Below are positions 15,266 through 27,910 of a stretch of 64,000 bases of DNA, piece after piece. How positions within the stretch are numbered: the stretch's first letter is position 1; each line of letters starts with the position of its first letter. Made by a program: the position numbers and the translations under genes. The notes beneath the pieces are model-generated. The model worked only from the letters and a program-made list of their open reading frames with translations. It was not told the origin of the DNA and did not search any database. Location: assembly GCA_963580455.1 (NCBI GenBank), contig OY756969.1:20556760-20620759 (forward strand), given 5' to 3'. Origin of the DNA: Euonymus europaeus (lineage: Eukaryota; Streptophyta; Magnoliopsida; Celastrales; Celastraceae).

Positions 15266-15827
15266 AGATTTAAAAACTGTAATTTTGATGTATATGTCTT
15301 AAGAAAATAGGTAAATATTTATACCCTAAAAGTCCCTGATATGAGGTTACTTTTTTCTCTCTCAAGATTATGATGTTGCTTATATCGGAATTTCTATATT
15401 AGAGAGAGAAACGCGGATCAGATCAAAGGGAAAGTGGAAGGTTAAGGGACGGAGAAATCTGCGATGGGAATTCAAAGCAAATCTACAGAGACAAAATCTG
15501 TCACTCCTTTCAATTTCTAATTTTTTTTCCCTTTACCCTTTCTCTTTATTAATATTTGGGAAGAGGAGTTTGTGCCATATTATAATAACGTATTTGATTA
15601 TTATGATTGAGATTTTCTCTCTCTAGAAAAGACTCCTTTGACTTTTTCATCAGCAAAAGCCTTAAATAAATCAAATCCTGGCACCTTCTCACCACCGCTA
15701 CTGCATGCCCTGCTCATCTCTTTCTTGTTTTCTCTCATACTTTTTCACATCTCCAACGTCTCTCTCTGTATTCTCTCTAATCACACAACAATAACAGAGC
15801 ACCCACAACAGATTCTCATCGTCTTCG

Positions 15828-16973
15828 ATGGCAGTTGAGGCTCGGAATTTGAATTTTTTCCCTTCTTCGTTAATGCCCAACAGGTAGATCTATATATTCC
15901 TCTGTTTCTCTGTTCTCTTTTTTTTCCCCCTTTAATTCATCATGTGTTGTTGACATTTTTTTTTTTTGGATTTGCAGGAGTTTATTGAATCCCAATCAAG
16001 GGAACATGAATATTTACAATACCCAGATGGATTCTGGCCTTAATTTCAATGGGTTGATGCCTGATTCAGTTTTTCCAGTCTACCAGTCTCTGGATGGCAA
16101 CCATGTTTCAGGGAAAGTATCGATGAACAAGGCAGAGAGTGGAGTCACATACAACATTCCTGCTCCGAGAAAACGGCCTAGAGACCCAGTGAATGACATC
16201 GAAGCATTTAATGCCTCTCAAAAGTCTAAAAACTCTTCTGGATTAGCATCTTTTCTTGATCAGAATATCATCTTTCAGATCCGGCAACAACAATTTGAGA
16301 TGGAGAGATTCATTGCCGACCATGTAATTTTCTTCAAACCCTGCCAGTGCCTTCTTTTATCTATGTCTTAATGAAAATTGATTCTATGTTCATTTAGCTA
16401 ACGATATTTTATTTCTGGTTATGGAATTAACAGACAGAGAAAGTAAGGATAGAACTGGAAGAACGAAGGAGGAGGCAGTCAAGAATGCTAATACAATCCA
16501 TCCAAGACAGAGTCGTGAAGAAACTGAAAGAGAAAGACAATGAGATAGAAAGAGTCGGAAAGGTGAATTGGGTTCTTCAAGAGAGAGTGAAAAGTCTTTG
16601 CATGGAGAATCAAATATGGAGAGAATTGGCCCAATCAAACGAAGCCACAGCCAATTCACTGCGCAACAATCTAGAACAAGTGCTGGCGCACGTCAGCGAG
16701 GACCGCCAAATTTGCGCCGGTCCCGCCACCGCGGACGACGCGGAGTCAAGCTGCGGGAGCAGCAATGAAGGGGGAGCGGCGGTTGGAGGTGGCGGAAATG
16801 ATGGGGCGGTGGCGAATAGGATGTGCAGGAAGTGTGGGGAGAAGGAATCAAGTGTCCTGGTATTGCCATGCAGGCATTTGTGTCTATGTACATCTTGTGG
16901 GTCCACACTAATTGGCACTTGCCTTGTCTGTAATTCTGTCATGAATGCTAGCGTTCATGTTAACATGTCTTAG
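15828..16973 (+). CDS. BOI-related RING-type E3 ubiquitin ligase (3 exons, 313 aa)
   Basis: Spliced model: join(15828..15883, 15978..16323, 16434..16973). All four junctions are GT-AG and keep frame (CAACAG|GTAGAT, TTTGCAG|GAG, CAT|GTAATT, TTAACAG|ACA). Start ATGGCAGTTGAGGC begins MAVEARNLNFFPSSLMP. The middle exon carries KRPRDPVND, a typical nuclear-type basic stretch of this family. The third exon encodes a coiled coil (EERRRRQSRML to KDNEIERVGK, residues about 135-180) and the WRD-like block MENQIWRELAQSNEATANSL. A C-terminal C3HC4 RING follows, from CRKCGEKESS through LPCRHLCLC to GTCLVCNS (residues about 265-301). All zinc ligands are present. Arabidopsis BOI/BRG proteins of similar size are E3 ligases acting in stress, cell-death and gibberellin/jasmonate signalling; that role is by family only. 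The member identity (BOI versus BRG1-3) is not resolved. Confidence 0.93.
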
Positions 16974-17403
16974 ACAAATTTTCATGCCCAGAAAAGGCTG
17001 GCAACAGTAGCATGCAGTAAAAATGGTAACAAAAAAGGACAAATAGAATATATTTTATTCTTTTTTTTCCTTTATTTTTGTATATATTTGAGGCAATTTT
17101 CTGACTTATTTTATTTCGCTATGGTCTCAAAGAAGTGGGTCATAATGTGCAGTAAAATTTTGCTTTTAAAGAATCCAAGAATTCAGCTTTGTGAAAGGTG
17201 ACTGGTGGTGGAGGGAGGTGGTGGTGGTGTCTGACTCTGACTCTGTATCCGAGTGAAGGTTTATCGGGAATCAACTTATCACGAATGTTGTCATTCGTCA
17301 TTTCAGACTTTCAGTTTTAGTGGTGGTGACATTAAAAGTTTTGATTGAAAGGCAGAGGCTTTTTAGTTGTAGATGGGGGGTTTGAGAACTTGGGAGAAAA
17401 TAA
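16974..17403. other. 3' flank / probable 3' UTR of the BOI-like gene
   Basis: Starts directly after the TAG stop. T-rich sequence near 17050-17120 could hold polyadenylation signals. No other gene seen. Confidence 0.4.
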
Positions 17404-17962
17404 GAGTGTGTTTGGATATTATTTTTTTTTTTAATTTTTAAAAACGATTTTGAGTATAGTTTTTAGAAACACTTTTTAGGAAAAAAAATTGTTAAGAAAT
17501 TCATTTGGTTGGTGATATTTGACTTTGTTTTCGGAAACTGAAAAACATGAAATTAAAATTAAAATTTAGTCAAATGAAATTGAAATTCATCCAAATAAAA
17601 CTCAAATTTATCAAAATCAAAATCATCGATTGGGTCAAAATGAAGATGATTTTGGGTCAACACCGGAGCAAGGCCTTCCGGTGGCCGGACGACGATGTCG
17701 GTGGAGAGAGGAGTTAATCCATTGGGAGTGAGAGAAGAGAGAGAAAAATAAAATAAAATAAATTCATCTTAATTAAAATTATGCCACTTGAAAATCGTAC
17801 AAAACAACAAAATGTTGTTTTGGTTTTCTAGTTTTTAAAAACTGAAAAATGAAAACTGTTTTTAAAAATAAATACTCAAAACAGTTAGCCAAATGAATTT
17901 TAAGCAATCATTTGATTTTTCAAAACAGAAAACAGTTTTCAAAACACTAACCAAACACACTC
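17404..17962. mobile_element. PIF/Harbinger-type MITE with TAA target duplication
   Basis: The left end is GAGTGTGTTTGG and the right end CCAAACACACTC, a perfect 12 bp inverted terminus. TAA flanks both sides (17401-17403 and 17963-17965). The 559 bp interior is non-coding, with partly inverted T-rich/A-rich arms. It sits about 430 bp downstream of the BOI-like stop codon. Confidence 0.85.
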
Positions 17963-17965
17963 TAA

Positions 17966-18834
17966 AGGTTTTCGGATTGCATGTTTGATCCCAACTCGAA
18001 TTGGATTTTAAAATATTTATATGTTTGGGTTCTAACTGAGATTATATTTTGGACGTATTTAAATTCGTGTGTTAGGTTTTAGACAAGTAAACCAAACAAA
18101 TTTTTCTGTTTGGGGTTGGATATGATTTTAAATCGAACAAAAAATCTGATTTAGAATCAACTTTAAATATTTAACTTATGCTCAACTCATTTAATTAAAT
18201 GACTGAGAATTTTGGTATCCTTAGTTATAACTTCGTCGAGGGAATTTGGCCGATTTATTACGTTTATTTTTCTCAGAACACTAATTTATATTCCATTAAA
18301 CATACTTTCTATCAAATAAACGTTGGTCGTGTGATGGGCAGTGTATATTTTGTCAAATTTGGCATTATAGATTGGGGAACAAGAGAGAGACCTATCATTC
18401 CTTTTTCTTTTGCTCATAATTACGTTTTTCCCCCTGATCTCTCTTGTTTGGACGTCGACTATGATTGTGATAGCTGACGATATATGCAGTAATATTGGTT
18501 TACTAGTATGAAATTATGAATTTTGTTACATATTTACGTGGCCCCCACTCACGAGATTATAGGGAGCATCAGTACGTTATTTTCTTTAACTACTTTTCTT
18601 AAAAGATTAGTCAATTATCGATTCTTATTCTTAATTAATTGGTCAAAATTCAAAAGTAGAAATAGAGAAACAGTGTTAACTCAATTTTTACGTGATTGTT
18701 TCCCCTAAAATCACTGCCAATCATGTGGTGAGATATGGCACGATGGGCCCACCTTTGGTTAATTTCCAACAAATTTCAAGGCGACACGTGGCAATTCCAA
18801 GGAAAATTTAATGCTGACCGTTCGGTGTTTTATA
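17966..18834. other. Intergenic, no gene recognised
   Basis: AT-rich. Frames at 18199-18477 and 18523-18708 have no family resemblance that I can see. ACGTGGC words occur near 18537 and 18786, but no gene start follows them. Confidence 0.35.
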
Positions 18835-19099
18835 CTCCCTCCGTCCCATTTTAATTGTCACTTATTCTTTTTTGAGATGTTTCAAAATACATGTCCATTT
18901 CAATTAATGAAAGCTATTTTTTCCCATTTTTTCCTTATTTACCCTTAACTTGAAAAAATCAATAACCTCCGCATTAATTATAGTGTCAAAGTATTTGTCA
19001 TTATAAATAGGGGTATAAATATCAAATTGAAAGAGAATTAAATATTTTCTTAAACTGTGTGAAAAAGTGAAGGGGACAATTAAAATGGGACGGAGGGAT
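18835..19099. mobile_element. Stowaway-type MITE (Tc1/mariner), TA target duplication
   Basis: Left terminus CTCCCTCCGTCCCATTTTAA, right terminus ending AAAATGGGACGGAGGGAT. TA flanks at 18833-18834 and 19100-19101. Length is 265 bp. The internal word AAACTGTGTGAAAAAGTGAA is the inverse of a segment of the copy at 8798-9054, so the two belong to one family in opposite orientation. Confidence 0.92.
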
Positions 19100-19101
19100 T
19101 A

Positions 19102-20275
19102 GAAATTTAGGGAAATATTTATTTGTTTCTAACACAATCGCAGCCATTTTGCGCAACAAGAAACTCTTACACCTCCACAATCAGGTATTTCCTTCACAGC
19201 CAGCCATAAAGGCTGATTCAGAGACGACTACCTTTCTTTATGCCCAATCAGAGGTAACCATCTACTATCTCAAACACCAAACACCGAGAGAACGTGCAAG
19301 AGTCCTACTTTGGTCAATTATCTTTAGTTCAGTTGTTTAAGTTCAAACATTCGAATTGTAGCATTTGTGATTATTCTATGTAAAGTGTGCAAAACATGCT
19401 TTTAATTTCATACACTCCGGTGTGTCATCAATGTAATTTTAATGTAATCCATTATTTTTTTTCTTCTTTTCAGTCATTTGAATTGAAGTTATAGTATGTA
19501 TTTTTGATATTAAATTTTTATTGCTGTTTGAAGTGACGCTTATGAAATATTGAAGCCATTTTTGAGGCGGACAAACTTTGAACCAGTAGTTTTTCGTGTT
19601 TTCTAAACTATACACGAATCTTCTAATAAAATATTATATTAGCATACAATCTCCTATCATTATTTGGATTGACGGCAAATCTTGGGACACTCGTAATTTT
19701 CAATACATCACAACCAACAATAATATATATATATATTTTGTCATGGTTACTTGGAACTTTCCTTGCGTTGTTAACTTTCTTCCAGATATTCTTTAATATT
19801 CAAAGAGTTTGTGATTTGTAGTTTTCTCTGCCAAATTCAAGATTTTATCCAATAGGGACAAAATTTATATAATATTTTGATTTATATACGATATATTTTT
19901 ATTAATTTTCTAAATTGTACTCCCAACCCGGGTCCGCGAGGCAGCCATACGCTTGACACGTGTGTGCTAACAAACAGAGACGGGTGATTGAATCGCTCCT
20001 TGTACCTCGCCATGTGTGTACGGTGCTGTCAGTGGGCCACACTCCATATCTCAGAAACGACGACGTAATTTACAAGAAAATCAGGAAAAATCCGTCCGTT
20101 AGAAACACACATGCAGGGTGTTCCATATGCAACACGGGAACTCTCCGCGTAAAAAATTCTTGAGATGATCACCGAAACCTTAATTGTAGCATGTGATTGA
20201 ATTTAACCCAATATTATCTGTTTTATTAAAGCCGACAAAACTGGAGCTTCAAGTTTGTTTTTGTTCTTGTCTTTA
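19102..20275. other. Intergenic, no gene recognised
   Basis: No conserved coding or RNA feature. Small frames (19149-19340, 19596-19796, 19960-20163) lack domain signals. Confidence 0.35.
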
Positions 20276-21130
20276 GGGAAAACTATGCTGAAATCCCTGT
20301 TCTTGTAAAAAAAGTCATTTGAACCCTCGAACTTTTTTCTAGTCGATTTAAGTCCCTTTACTTAAAAAATGGATAACGTTAGCCTTTCATACAAATTTTC
20401 ATTAAAAATACTGACGTGCAACAATTTGTGACATGACATCATTTTACCTAAAAAGTAAAAAATAAATAAAATATGACATTGCTTTAAATAAAAAAATAAT
20501 AATAAGCAAATAAAAAATTAGCAAGAATAATATCTAGGAAGAGGATGTTTTGGACTAGAGAGGACCCGAAAGAAGTCAAATATAGTCAGAGACTTTTCTG
20601 TCTAAAGCTCACTACTGGGTTCTCTTTGTTATTATGAAAACTTTACAAGAGTGCGTAGATTGAGTGTTCCTAGAATAGGGAAGGATCGATGCAATCAAGT
20701 TGGTTATAAGTTGTAACAACATATCTCTACCTCCAATTTTTGAGAGAGCAGCAGATCTGATTTTGAACAAGAAAGAACCAACTTTTGAAGGAGATGAGAG
20801 CTCAACAAGCTACAAGAGATTTGAGAGAGTAGCATATTTGATTTTGAACAAGGAAGAACCAACTTTTGAAGGAGATGAGAGCTCAACAAGCTACAAGAGA
20901 TAAAGATTCGCTGGAGAAGACGACTTTCTTCGATTGAAAGATTTTCCGGAGGAAAAGATACAAAATTTTTTAATCATTATTTTTTTAAAATAAAAAAATA
21001 CACATCAACACGATTAACTGACACATTATTACAGAAAGAGGGATAAGAGCTTATTTAAATCATTATCTAAAGTAGAGGGGATTGAACAATCCTAAAGAAA
21101 AAGTTCAAGGGCTTAAACGGCCAATTTTGC
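20276..21130. mobile_element. Possible non-autonomous TIR element (MULE-like) with internal gene-like sequence
   Basis: The left edge (GGGAAAACTATGCTGAAATC then TTTGAACCCTCGAACTTTTT) is an imperfect inverse of the right edge. Read as reverse complement, the right edge gives GCAAAATTGGCCGTTTAAGC then CCCTTGAACTTTTTC. Arms of this kind end many dicot MULE-like elements. No target duplication was identified and the arms are diverged, so boundaries are approximate. The interior (20540-20950) is purine-rich and gene-like, and carries the 81 bp duplication listed separately. Confidence 0.45.
20739..20900 (+). repeat. 81 bp tandem duplication, open in frame (27-residue repeat)
   Basis: Two adjacent 81 bp copies (20739-20819, 20820-20900) differ at only a few bases. 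In the + frame each codes for 27 residues around LILNK(K/E)EPTFEGDESSTS. Copy length is a multiple of three, so the frame is kept, but no start codon or known domain is visible. I do not recognise the protein. Confidence 0.7.
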
Positions 21131-24100
21131 GTAGTACAAGAGTCTCTAGCATACTTTTCTCTTGTTTTTACAACCGACGAGGAGTGACATATTTGAATCT
21201 TGAGAGGTTCAGGACGAACTCTAAAATTGGGATCCTCATAAAAATAATTATATTTAATTTAAATAAGTTAATTTTTTATTTTCAAATCGTAATGGAATGA
21301 ATATTATTAAATTAATTTTTATTATCTAAATGTGATTTAAATATGTCTGAAACACATCCTATACCCTACATTATCTACCCTGCATTATCTGCGGTGGTTG
21401 TACATATATATTGCGTTATTACCGCCTGGTTACACGTGAAAGGGTCACACTTTGCCCTCGTGGGCCTCCACGTGATCAGTCGTACTGCTTCGTTTTAGGT
21501 TCCAAGTGACTTCGCACCTCTTGGACCTTGCATTTTGTCTCAGGCTCACAAATTTATCTCGTTTGCTTTATGCAAAAAATTTATAGCCCATAATTTCGGT
21601 CGATTATTGGACATATTTTTAGTCGAATCGTTTAATCGATTTTCGATTGATTTTATTAAAATACAGGTAAAAAAGTATCAAACGATTCGAGTAAGATAAA
21701 TTTTGATTATGTCAATTTTTTCAACAGCCCTACTTAGAAGAAAACTCGATAGAGAATTTAAGAAATTATGATAGAGAAATATAAAGTAAAGCATGATCAA
21801 GACAAAAACAAAAGCAGATGCTATTATTATTAATTATAAATTGTAACATAAAATTTCATAATTAATTTGTAGCAGTCTGTTACAAGATTAAGAGAATAAT
21901 AAGAGCTGTCAACAAAATTATTTGATTACTGTGTTTTATAATAGATTTCAAGGAATATTTGCTTAAGTTGATATCTACCTATTCAACTAATTTAGCATAT
22001 ATATATATATACACTTGCTGACTTGACCTGAAGAGTACTAGCTACCTTAATTTCGGGAAAACATTGAATTAATTAGTTTAGTTGATCCATACTATAATTA
22101 GATTCTTTATTTAGTGTACGTAGGATCAAAGATGTATGGCCAACCACTCTGTCTCCATCTTGAAATTAAACTCCAAAACCCTCCTGATGGCCGCCCATTA
22201 AGGTAGACTTTTTAATTACCATCGTCATTGTCAATACTCATTTAAATTAAATTTGATTAGCCAACCCATCTCGGTAATTATAAAATATTAATATAATGAT
22301 ACCTAATTACTAATATATTGGTGAATGACATAATCATTTAACTTATATAACCAATACTTTAAAAAAACCTTTGTTGCTTTTAGTTAAAACCCAACTAATA
22401 TTTTATAGTTTATATGAACGAACGGTTTCTGATTTAAAAAAAAATCACATGTGCCAACCTTGCGTAGTCAAAGTTTGGACTTTAGATTGAAAGATTACTA
22501 TTTTAGGCCAGATTATTTTGACTAATAATTGGCCTGTGTTGAGAGAGAAACACTTGATGATGCATATTAATATAATAAAGTTAAAGGATCTTTGTGTGTG
22601 TGTGTGTATATATATATATATAGGACATTCAATGTTGAAACAGCATCCAATCCATTTGGGGTGAGAAAATAAATTATTCTAAAATTCAAGATTAGTTGAG
22701 ACACCTCAACTAATTATTGATGCGAGAGCACGTTTTACTTTTGAAGTTCTTTATTCCACTTGGAGAAACCATGTACTCCATTCTAGATCATGATAATCAC
22801 CCACTTAGTCCGATTCCACATCCTGCTGACTTACATCTGACAATCATTCTAAGGGTAGGAGCCTGCTAGACGGATTTTAATTTCTCGACCCCAAATCAAA
22901 TATTATTAGGGTTCTATCATGAATATTTAGAGAATACAAATTTAATATTACTACTCTTCATAGGAATCGCATCCAACCACCTATGACTTTTTTAAAATTA
23001 TAAATTGCCTCATATAATAATAACAATAATCAACATTAGGAAATGAAACACAGTTAATATTGTATATTTAATTTATCCTCGGACACCAATACTACTTCCA
23101 AGCCAAAATTAATTATAAAATAATATATTGTTCGCATGACCTCAATAATTTTTTAAGAGTATGAAATAACGATACGTTGATCTAATAAAAGTGATTAATT
23201 AAGAACACCATTAGAATGTACCTAATCTTAATTAAAAAATTAAGCCTTTATGGTGGGTTGAACCGACTATATTATATTAACAAAAAAAAACCCACTCAAT
23301 CAACAATGGAGTCTCTTTGTGGAGAAAAAGAACAAAAGAAGAAATCGCTGGCTATGTTTGTTTGTTCTTCTTTTTTTTTATGAAAAAAAATGACGATGAT
23401 TTCACATCTGGTTTTCCATGACAAAAGTTAAATGTTTGATAGTGTGACATTAGAAAACCAAGTGATGGAAGCTACTACTAGCTAGACATATAATATAATG
23501 ATCAATTATAGAATAATTTGCACTAGTGATGGAATCCAGGGAAGGAGAGCTAGGTGGGGGAAGAACATGTAAACATTAATGCAATAATATAGCCAAAAAT
23601 GATGTACATTTCTTTAACACCTCGACAAGCAAAAGATATGCATGATATACATGATATCTATATATCTATATATATATATCATATGTTTGTACTCAAATGA
23701 AAGGTGATAGAGTATTTCTTTTATATAATTATATATACACCCAAATGGCAATCAATATTGCATAATTAGAAGCCCCCACCCATCATGTGTTGGGGCCAAA
23801 ATGGATGAGTGAAATTGGCGTACTTCCACAAAGTTAGTGAAATACATAAAAAGAAATAAATATGGTGAACTTTACTAGTGTTTGAGAATTTTTTGGCAAA
23901 GGCATTGAACAAGTAGTGGGTGTCAGTAGGAGTAGGGTCCCATGATGCGTCTCTCTTTTGTCATCTAAAGTTTGATTATTTAACATTACATATTATTATA
24001 TTTATATAAGATATGAACAACTGACACACCATTCAACAAACAAAATAGTAATCACCACACTCGGTTTCTTGGTGCGCCACTTGCCCTCCAGCTCCTCCTG

Positions 24101-24131
24101 AATCATGATACTTACACACACATACTATCTA

Positions 24132-24176
<45 letters not shown>

Positions 24177-26715
24177 TTTTCCAAGAACTTCATTACATGA
24201 AGTCGAAATAAACGACAAATAATGCAAAGTGTGGGACTCAAATCTCCATGCACCACGCTTGATGTGTGCACTTTCTCGAAAACCTTGAGATTTTTCTATT
24301 CACGTTTGCGACTTCTTGGTGCAGGCAACGTGCACCATCTAACACTTTGGTTTGTATTTTTTTTTTGTTCTTGAAAATGTAACCCTAATTTGTTGGACAT
24401 CAACTCTGGAATCTCGATAAACTTCACATGATTTAAGAAAGTTAACACAAACAATTTATTTAGTATATAATCATGAATACTTTTCACAATTGGATATACA
24501 TATATATATGTATGTATAGGTTATAGTGTTTAGGGCACTTTCAATGGATGAGGGGGGTAGATGTAGAGAAGTTTTTGTCTTTTTCGAAAAAACCAAACAT
24601 GGGCTATAATGATATCATATTAACAGCCCATGAACAAAAGACAAACCTATTAGGTTGTCCCACATGATGGTCTGCCAACTCTTCTCTCATAAAACTAGCA
24701 TGCAACTGTCAGCACCCAATATTTACATCTGTCGACCCTATTTTTCTTTCTTCATACGGGCCCCCACTATCTGGCACAAAAGTGGGTTGATTCCAGTATC
24801 TAGGCCCATGTCAGCATCAAGGCCCACTAAGGTAAAAAGGATGGAAAGTTTGTGTCATAAAGTAGTAGTCCCACACTTGAGCCAGATCCATCCATCCATC
24901 CTTCTACATATTCCCTTGTGTGTGGGTTTTTTTTTGATAGAGATGGGGAGGACAGAGCCAGGCACAAATAATGGATCCAATTTGATTGCTTTAGTGGGCC
25001 CCATAATATGAATCCTGTATATATACCCACTATATATATATATATATATATGTACTGGTCCATCAGTTTGGAAATTATGTTGCTGCCTTTGTTCTATCTT
25101 TTACAACACAGTTGCCCTTTAGGACAAAGGGTCCCATAATGAAGTGACAACACCTTATCTAATATATTTTCTATAGAATTATTGCCCACAAATGACTGAT
25201 ATGGGGTTCATTTCTTGGGGTAGATAGATGGATTTGGTAGGGTAGGGATAGTGCCGTAGTGGACGACTAGAACTAAAGACAAGGAATAGTTTATTGGATT
25301 TCATTTATGATTTCATTTTTGAATGAATCCACTTAAAGCCACCCAAAGCTGAAGTGATCATGAAGTCCTCCTTTGAGGCATTTTAACAAACACTTGGTAT
25401 GCACACATCAGATTCTTCTGCCACTAAGAAAAGACACTTGTTAGTGCAGACACTCATATTGGGGAAAATGATTGTCTTGTTTTTCCATGTTTTAAACCTT
25501 AAAGTTTTCAATTGGTATAATATTTCAACTAACCCAATCTCAGTGGACAGGCTTTGTGATTTTCTTCTTCTGCTGCTCTAGTGGGAACCCATGACTTTTA
25601 AAAAACTAAATAAAGAATAATATCAGAAGTGGTGTTGAGATTGAAATGGGACTAATTCAACGTATTGAGAATAATGTGTTAACTTTTCTTCATTCGAAGG
25701 AACCCTTTGCCATATGTGTGTGTATTTAAAGTGAAAAAGAGGATATGTAGCATTTGTGAATCTATGTAGAGATTTTGAGAGTTACGAATTTGATTATCAC
25801 TGAGAGCAATATCTTTGTGGTCACGCATTAGGTTTTGGAGCGACTTACCATGACGTCAAGTAAAAAACTTACGTGCGTACAAAACTAGCAATCCAAATAT
25901 CGAACGTGTAAATGAAAAATTTGTATTGTAAGTGAAAGAAAAGAATATGTATCATTGAAATTGAAAACTGAATAAAGGGCTTCAAGGGTGATGTTGAACA
26001 GTTTTATTGGTGAAATGTGATTGATTTAATCAATAAATCTTTAAAGGGTTTACAACAGTAGAGGCACATATCATTCTCTAAAGACTGGTTGATTCTGATA
26101 AAAAGAATAATGTGTCCCATTATTGTGCACTACTCTTTCTGTGACAAACCCACTTAGGCAACTTCACATCTTAACTTCTACTTTATGTGCATTTTTTGTG
26201 GAGAAAGATACACAGTTGCTTACTGTACTGGTCGTCCAAAGATGTTATACAGAAGCATATTTGGTGACAGATTGGTTCTTTTCTTCTTGTTTGAACTTTG
26301 AACCAAAAGCTGGGCCTCAGTAGTAGAGAATGGTGAATGGGCCCATTTCCCTTTTTGTTTTAAACTTTTAATGTTCTTTACGCCTTTAGTCTTGTACTCT
26401 TTACCCCTGTCTTGTGGGCCTTATGAAGTTCCTTATTTCTATCGCTCTCTTAATGGGCTTCTTTTGATATGAATTAAGATTGGGTTTCTCTTGTGGGCTG
26501 AAATGTCCGTTTTAGTTGGCAAAAGGAATTGGGCCTCCGATGATAAAAATAATAAGTGTTGTACATCGGGCTGGGTCCCAAGCAATCGAGTCGCGTATGA
26601 CCGGACTCGATGATTATTATTAGTGTGATGAACTGCCCAATTACCCATTAATGATTCTATAGTAATCAGGTGCCGGGTCTTTCAGGTGACCTGGCAGAAT
26701 TCTACCAGTGTCTTA
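21131..26715. other. Long gene-poor intergenic region
   Basis: About 5.6 kb, strongly AT-rich, with microsatellites (TG/TA near 22597-22622, TA at 24134-24174 and 25032-25050). I found no plausible exon, RNA gene or paired transposon ends. Several short frames (24655-25011, 24827-25063, 26123-26323, 26439-26648) have no recognisable domain. Confidence 0.45.
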
Positions 26716-27371
26716 GGGGTCGTTTGGTTTTTAGAATGGTTTGAGAGGGAATGAGAATGGGAATGAGAATGGGAATGAGAATGGGAGTGGGAATGATATT
26801 TTGATTCTCACGTTTGGTATGTATAAAAACTGGGAATGAGAATGAGAATGAAGTTGTGTTTTGTTCATTATGTCCCTTCTTTACAATTATGTATAATCAA
26901 TATATTTTATTGTGCATTTATAATTATATATAATTAACAAATTAAAATAAAATGGAGTCAAAATTATATAATTAACAAATTATAATAACTAAAAAATTAA
27001 AATAAAATAAAATATATTAATTAATATTAATTTATCAAAATATATAATTAATATTTACAAATTAAAGTTAACAAAATTAAAGTTAATAAATTATATTTCT
27101 AACAAATTAAAATAAAATAAAATATATTAATTAATATTAATTTATCAAAATATATTAATTAATATTTATTTGAGGACAAAATAGTCATTTTGTCCTCTAT
27201 TCCACATGGAATGATTCATTCCCACATAAAAATGTGGGAATGAAAATTGATGAGAGAGAGACGAGGGAATGGAATGGAGTATTCCATTCCCTCAATTTTT
27301 TTTAACACCAAATGATGGAATGGAATACCCCATTCCATATTTCACCTCCATTCTCACAACCAAACATCACC
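26716..27371. mobile_element. PIF/Harbinger-type MITE with TTA target duplication
   Basis: Left end GGGGTCGTTTGGTT, right end AACCAAACATCACC (inverse GGTGATGTTTGGTT). TTA flanks both sides (26713-26715, 27372-27374). Subterminal GAATGRGAATGG-type repeats lie at 26746-26795, and inverse GGAATGGA-type motifs near 27270-27335. The interior has AATTAATATT-rich duplications (26995-27165). Length is 656 bp, with no coding capacity. Confidence 0.85.
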
Positions 27372-27397
27372 TTAGTGTTTTTAGTCTACCTAGTACC

Positions 27398-27902
27398 TAG
27401 GTGTGGCAAAATTTCTCCGCCCCGATCCTTTGGTGGGGTGGGGACGGGGCACCAAATATTGCCCCGAAGGCGGGGCGGAGCGTGGATGGGATTTGAAGTT
27501 TCCCCTCCCCTCCCCTTCCCTTAAGAAATATATATTATATATATATATATACATGTATACACACACACACATCTATTTTTATATATGTTTATAGGGTGTA
27601 TATATATGTATCTATGAATATATAATAGAAATATATATATATATATTAATGTACCATATATCTATATAAAATTATATTAATCCTAAGTCCTCAAATGAAA
27701 TAATCATATGTTATATTTGATTCTTGATTAATTGAATACTAATTAATTACTTTTGATAATGTAATATATTAATAAATTGGAATCTTATAAAATTTGAATA
27801 ATTTATCATTAATAGTTGAAAGTACATTAATAAACCTTGATTGGGTCGGGCGGGGGCGGAGGGCCTCTATTCCGTCCCCGCTCCGCCTCACTGCCATCCC
27901 TA
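27398..27902. mobile_element. hAT-type MITE with 8 bp target duplication CTAGTACC
   Basis: The termini are TAGGTGTGGCAAAA and the inverse of TAGGGATGGCAGTG. Both are followed inward by GC-rich blocks (CTCCGCCCCG, GGGGACGGGGC on the left; GGGCGGGGGCGGAG, CCGTCCCCGCTCCGCC on the right). The exact 8-mer CTAGTACC occurs at 27390-27397 and 27903-27910, the length made by hAT transposases. The interior is AT-rich and non-coding. Confidence 0.92.
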
Positions 27903-27910
27903 CTAGTACC

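Noticed and set aside
16610..16942. Minus-strand frames of 110 and 71 residues
   Set aside because: Antisense shadows of the BOI-like third exon.
24655..25063. Overlapping frames of 118 (+) and 78 (-) residues
   Set aside because: Neither shows domain features, and the region has no splice-supported gene.
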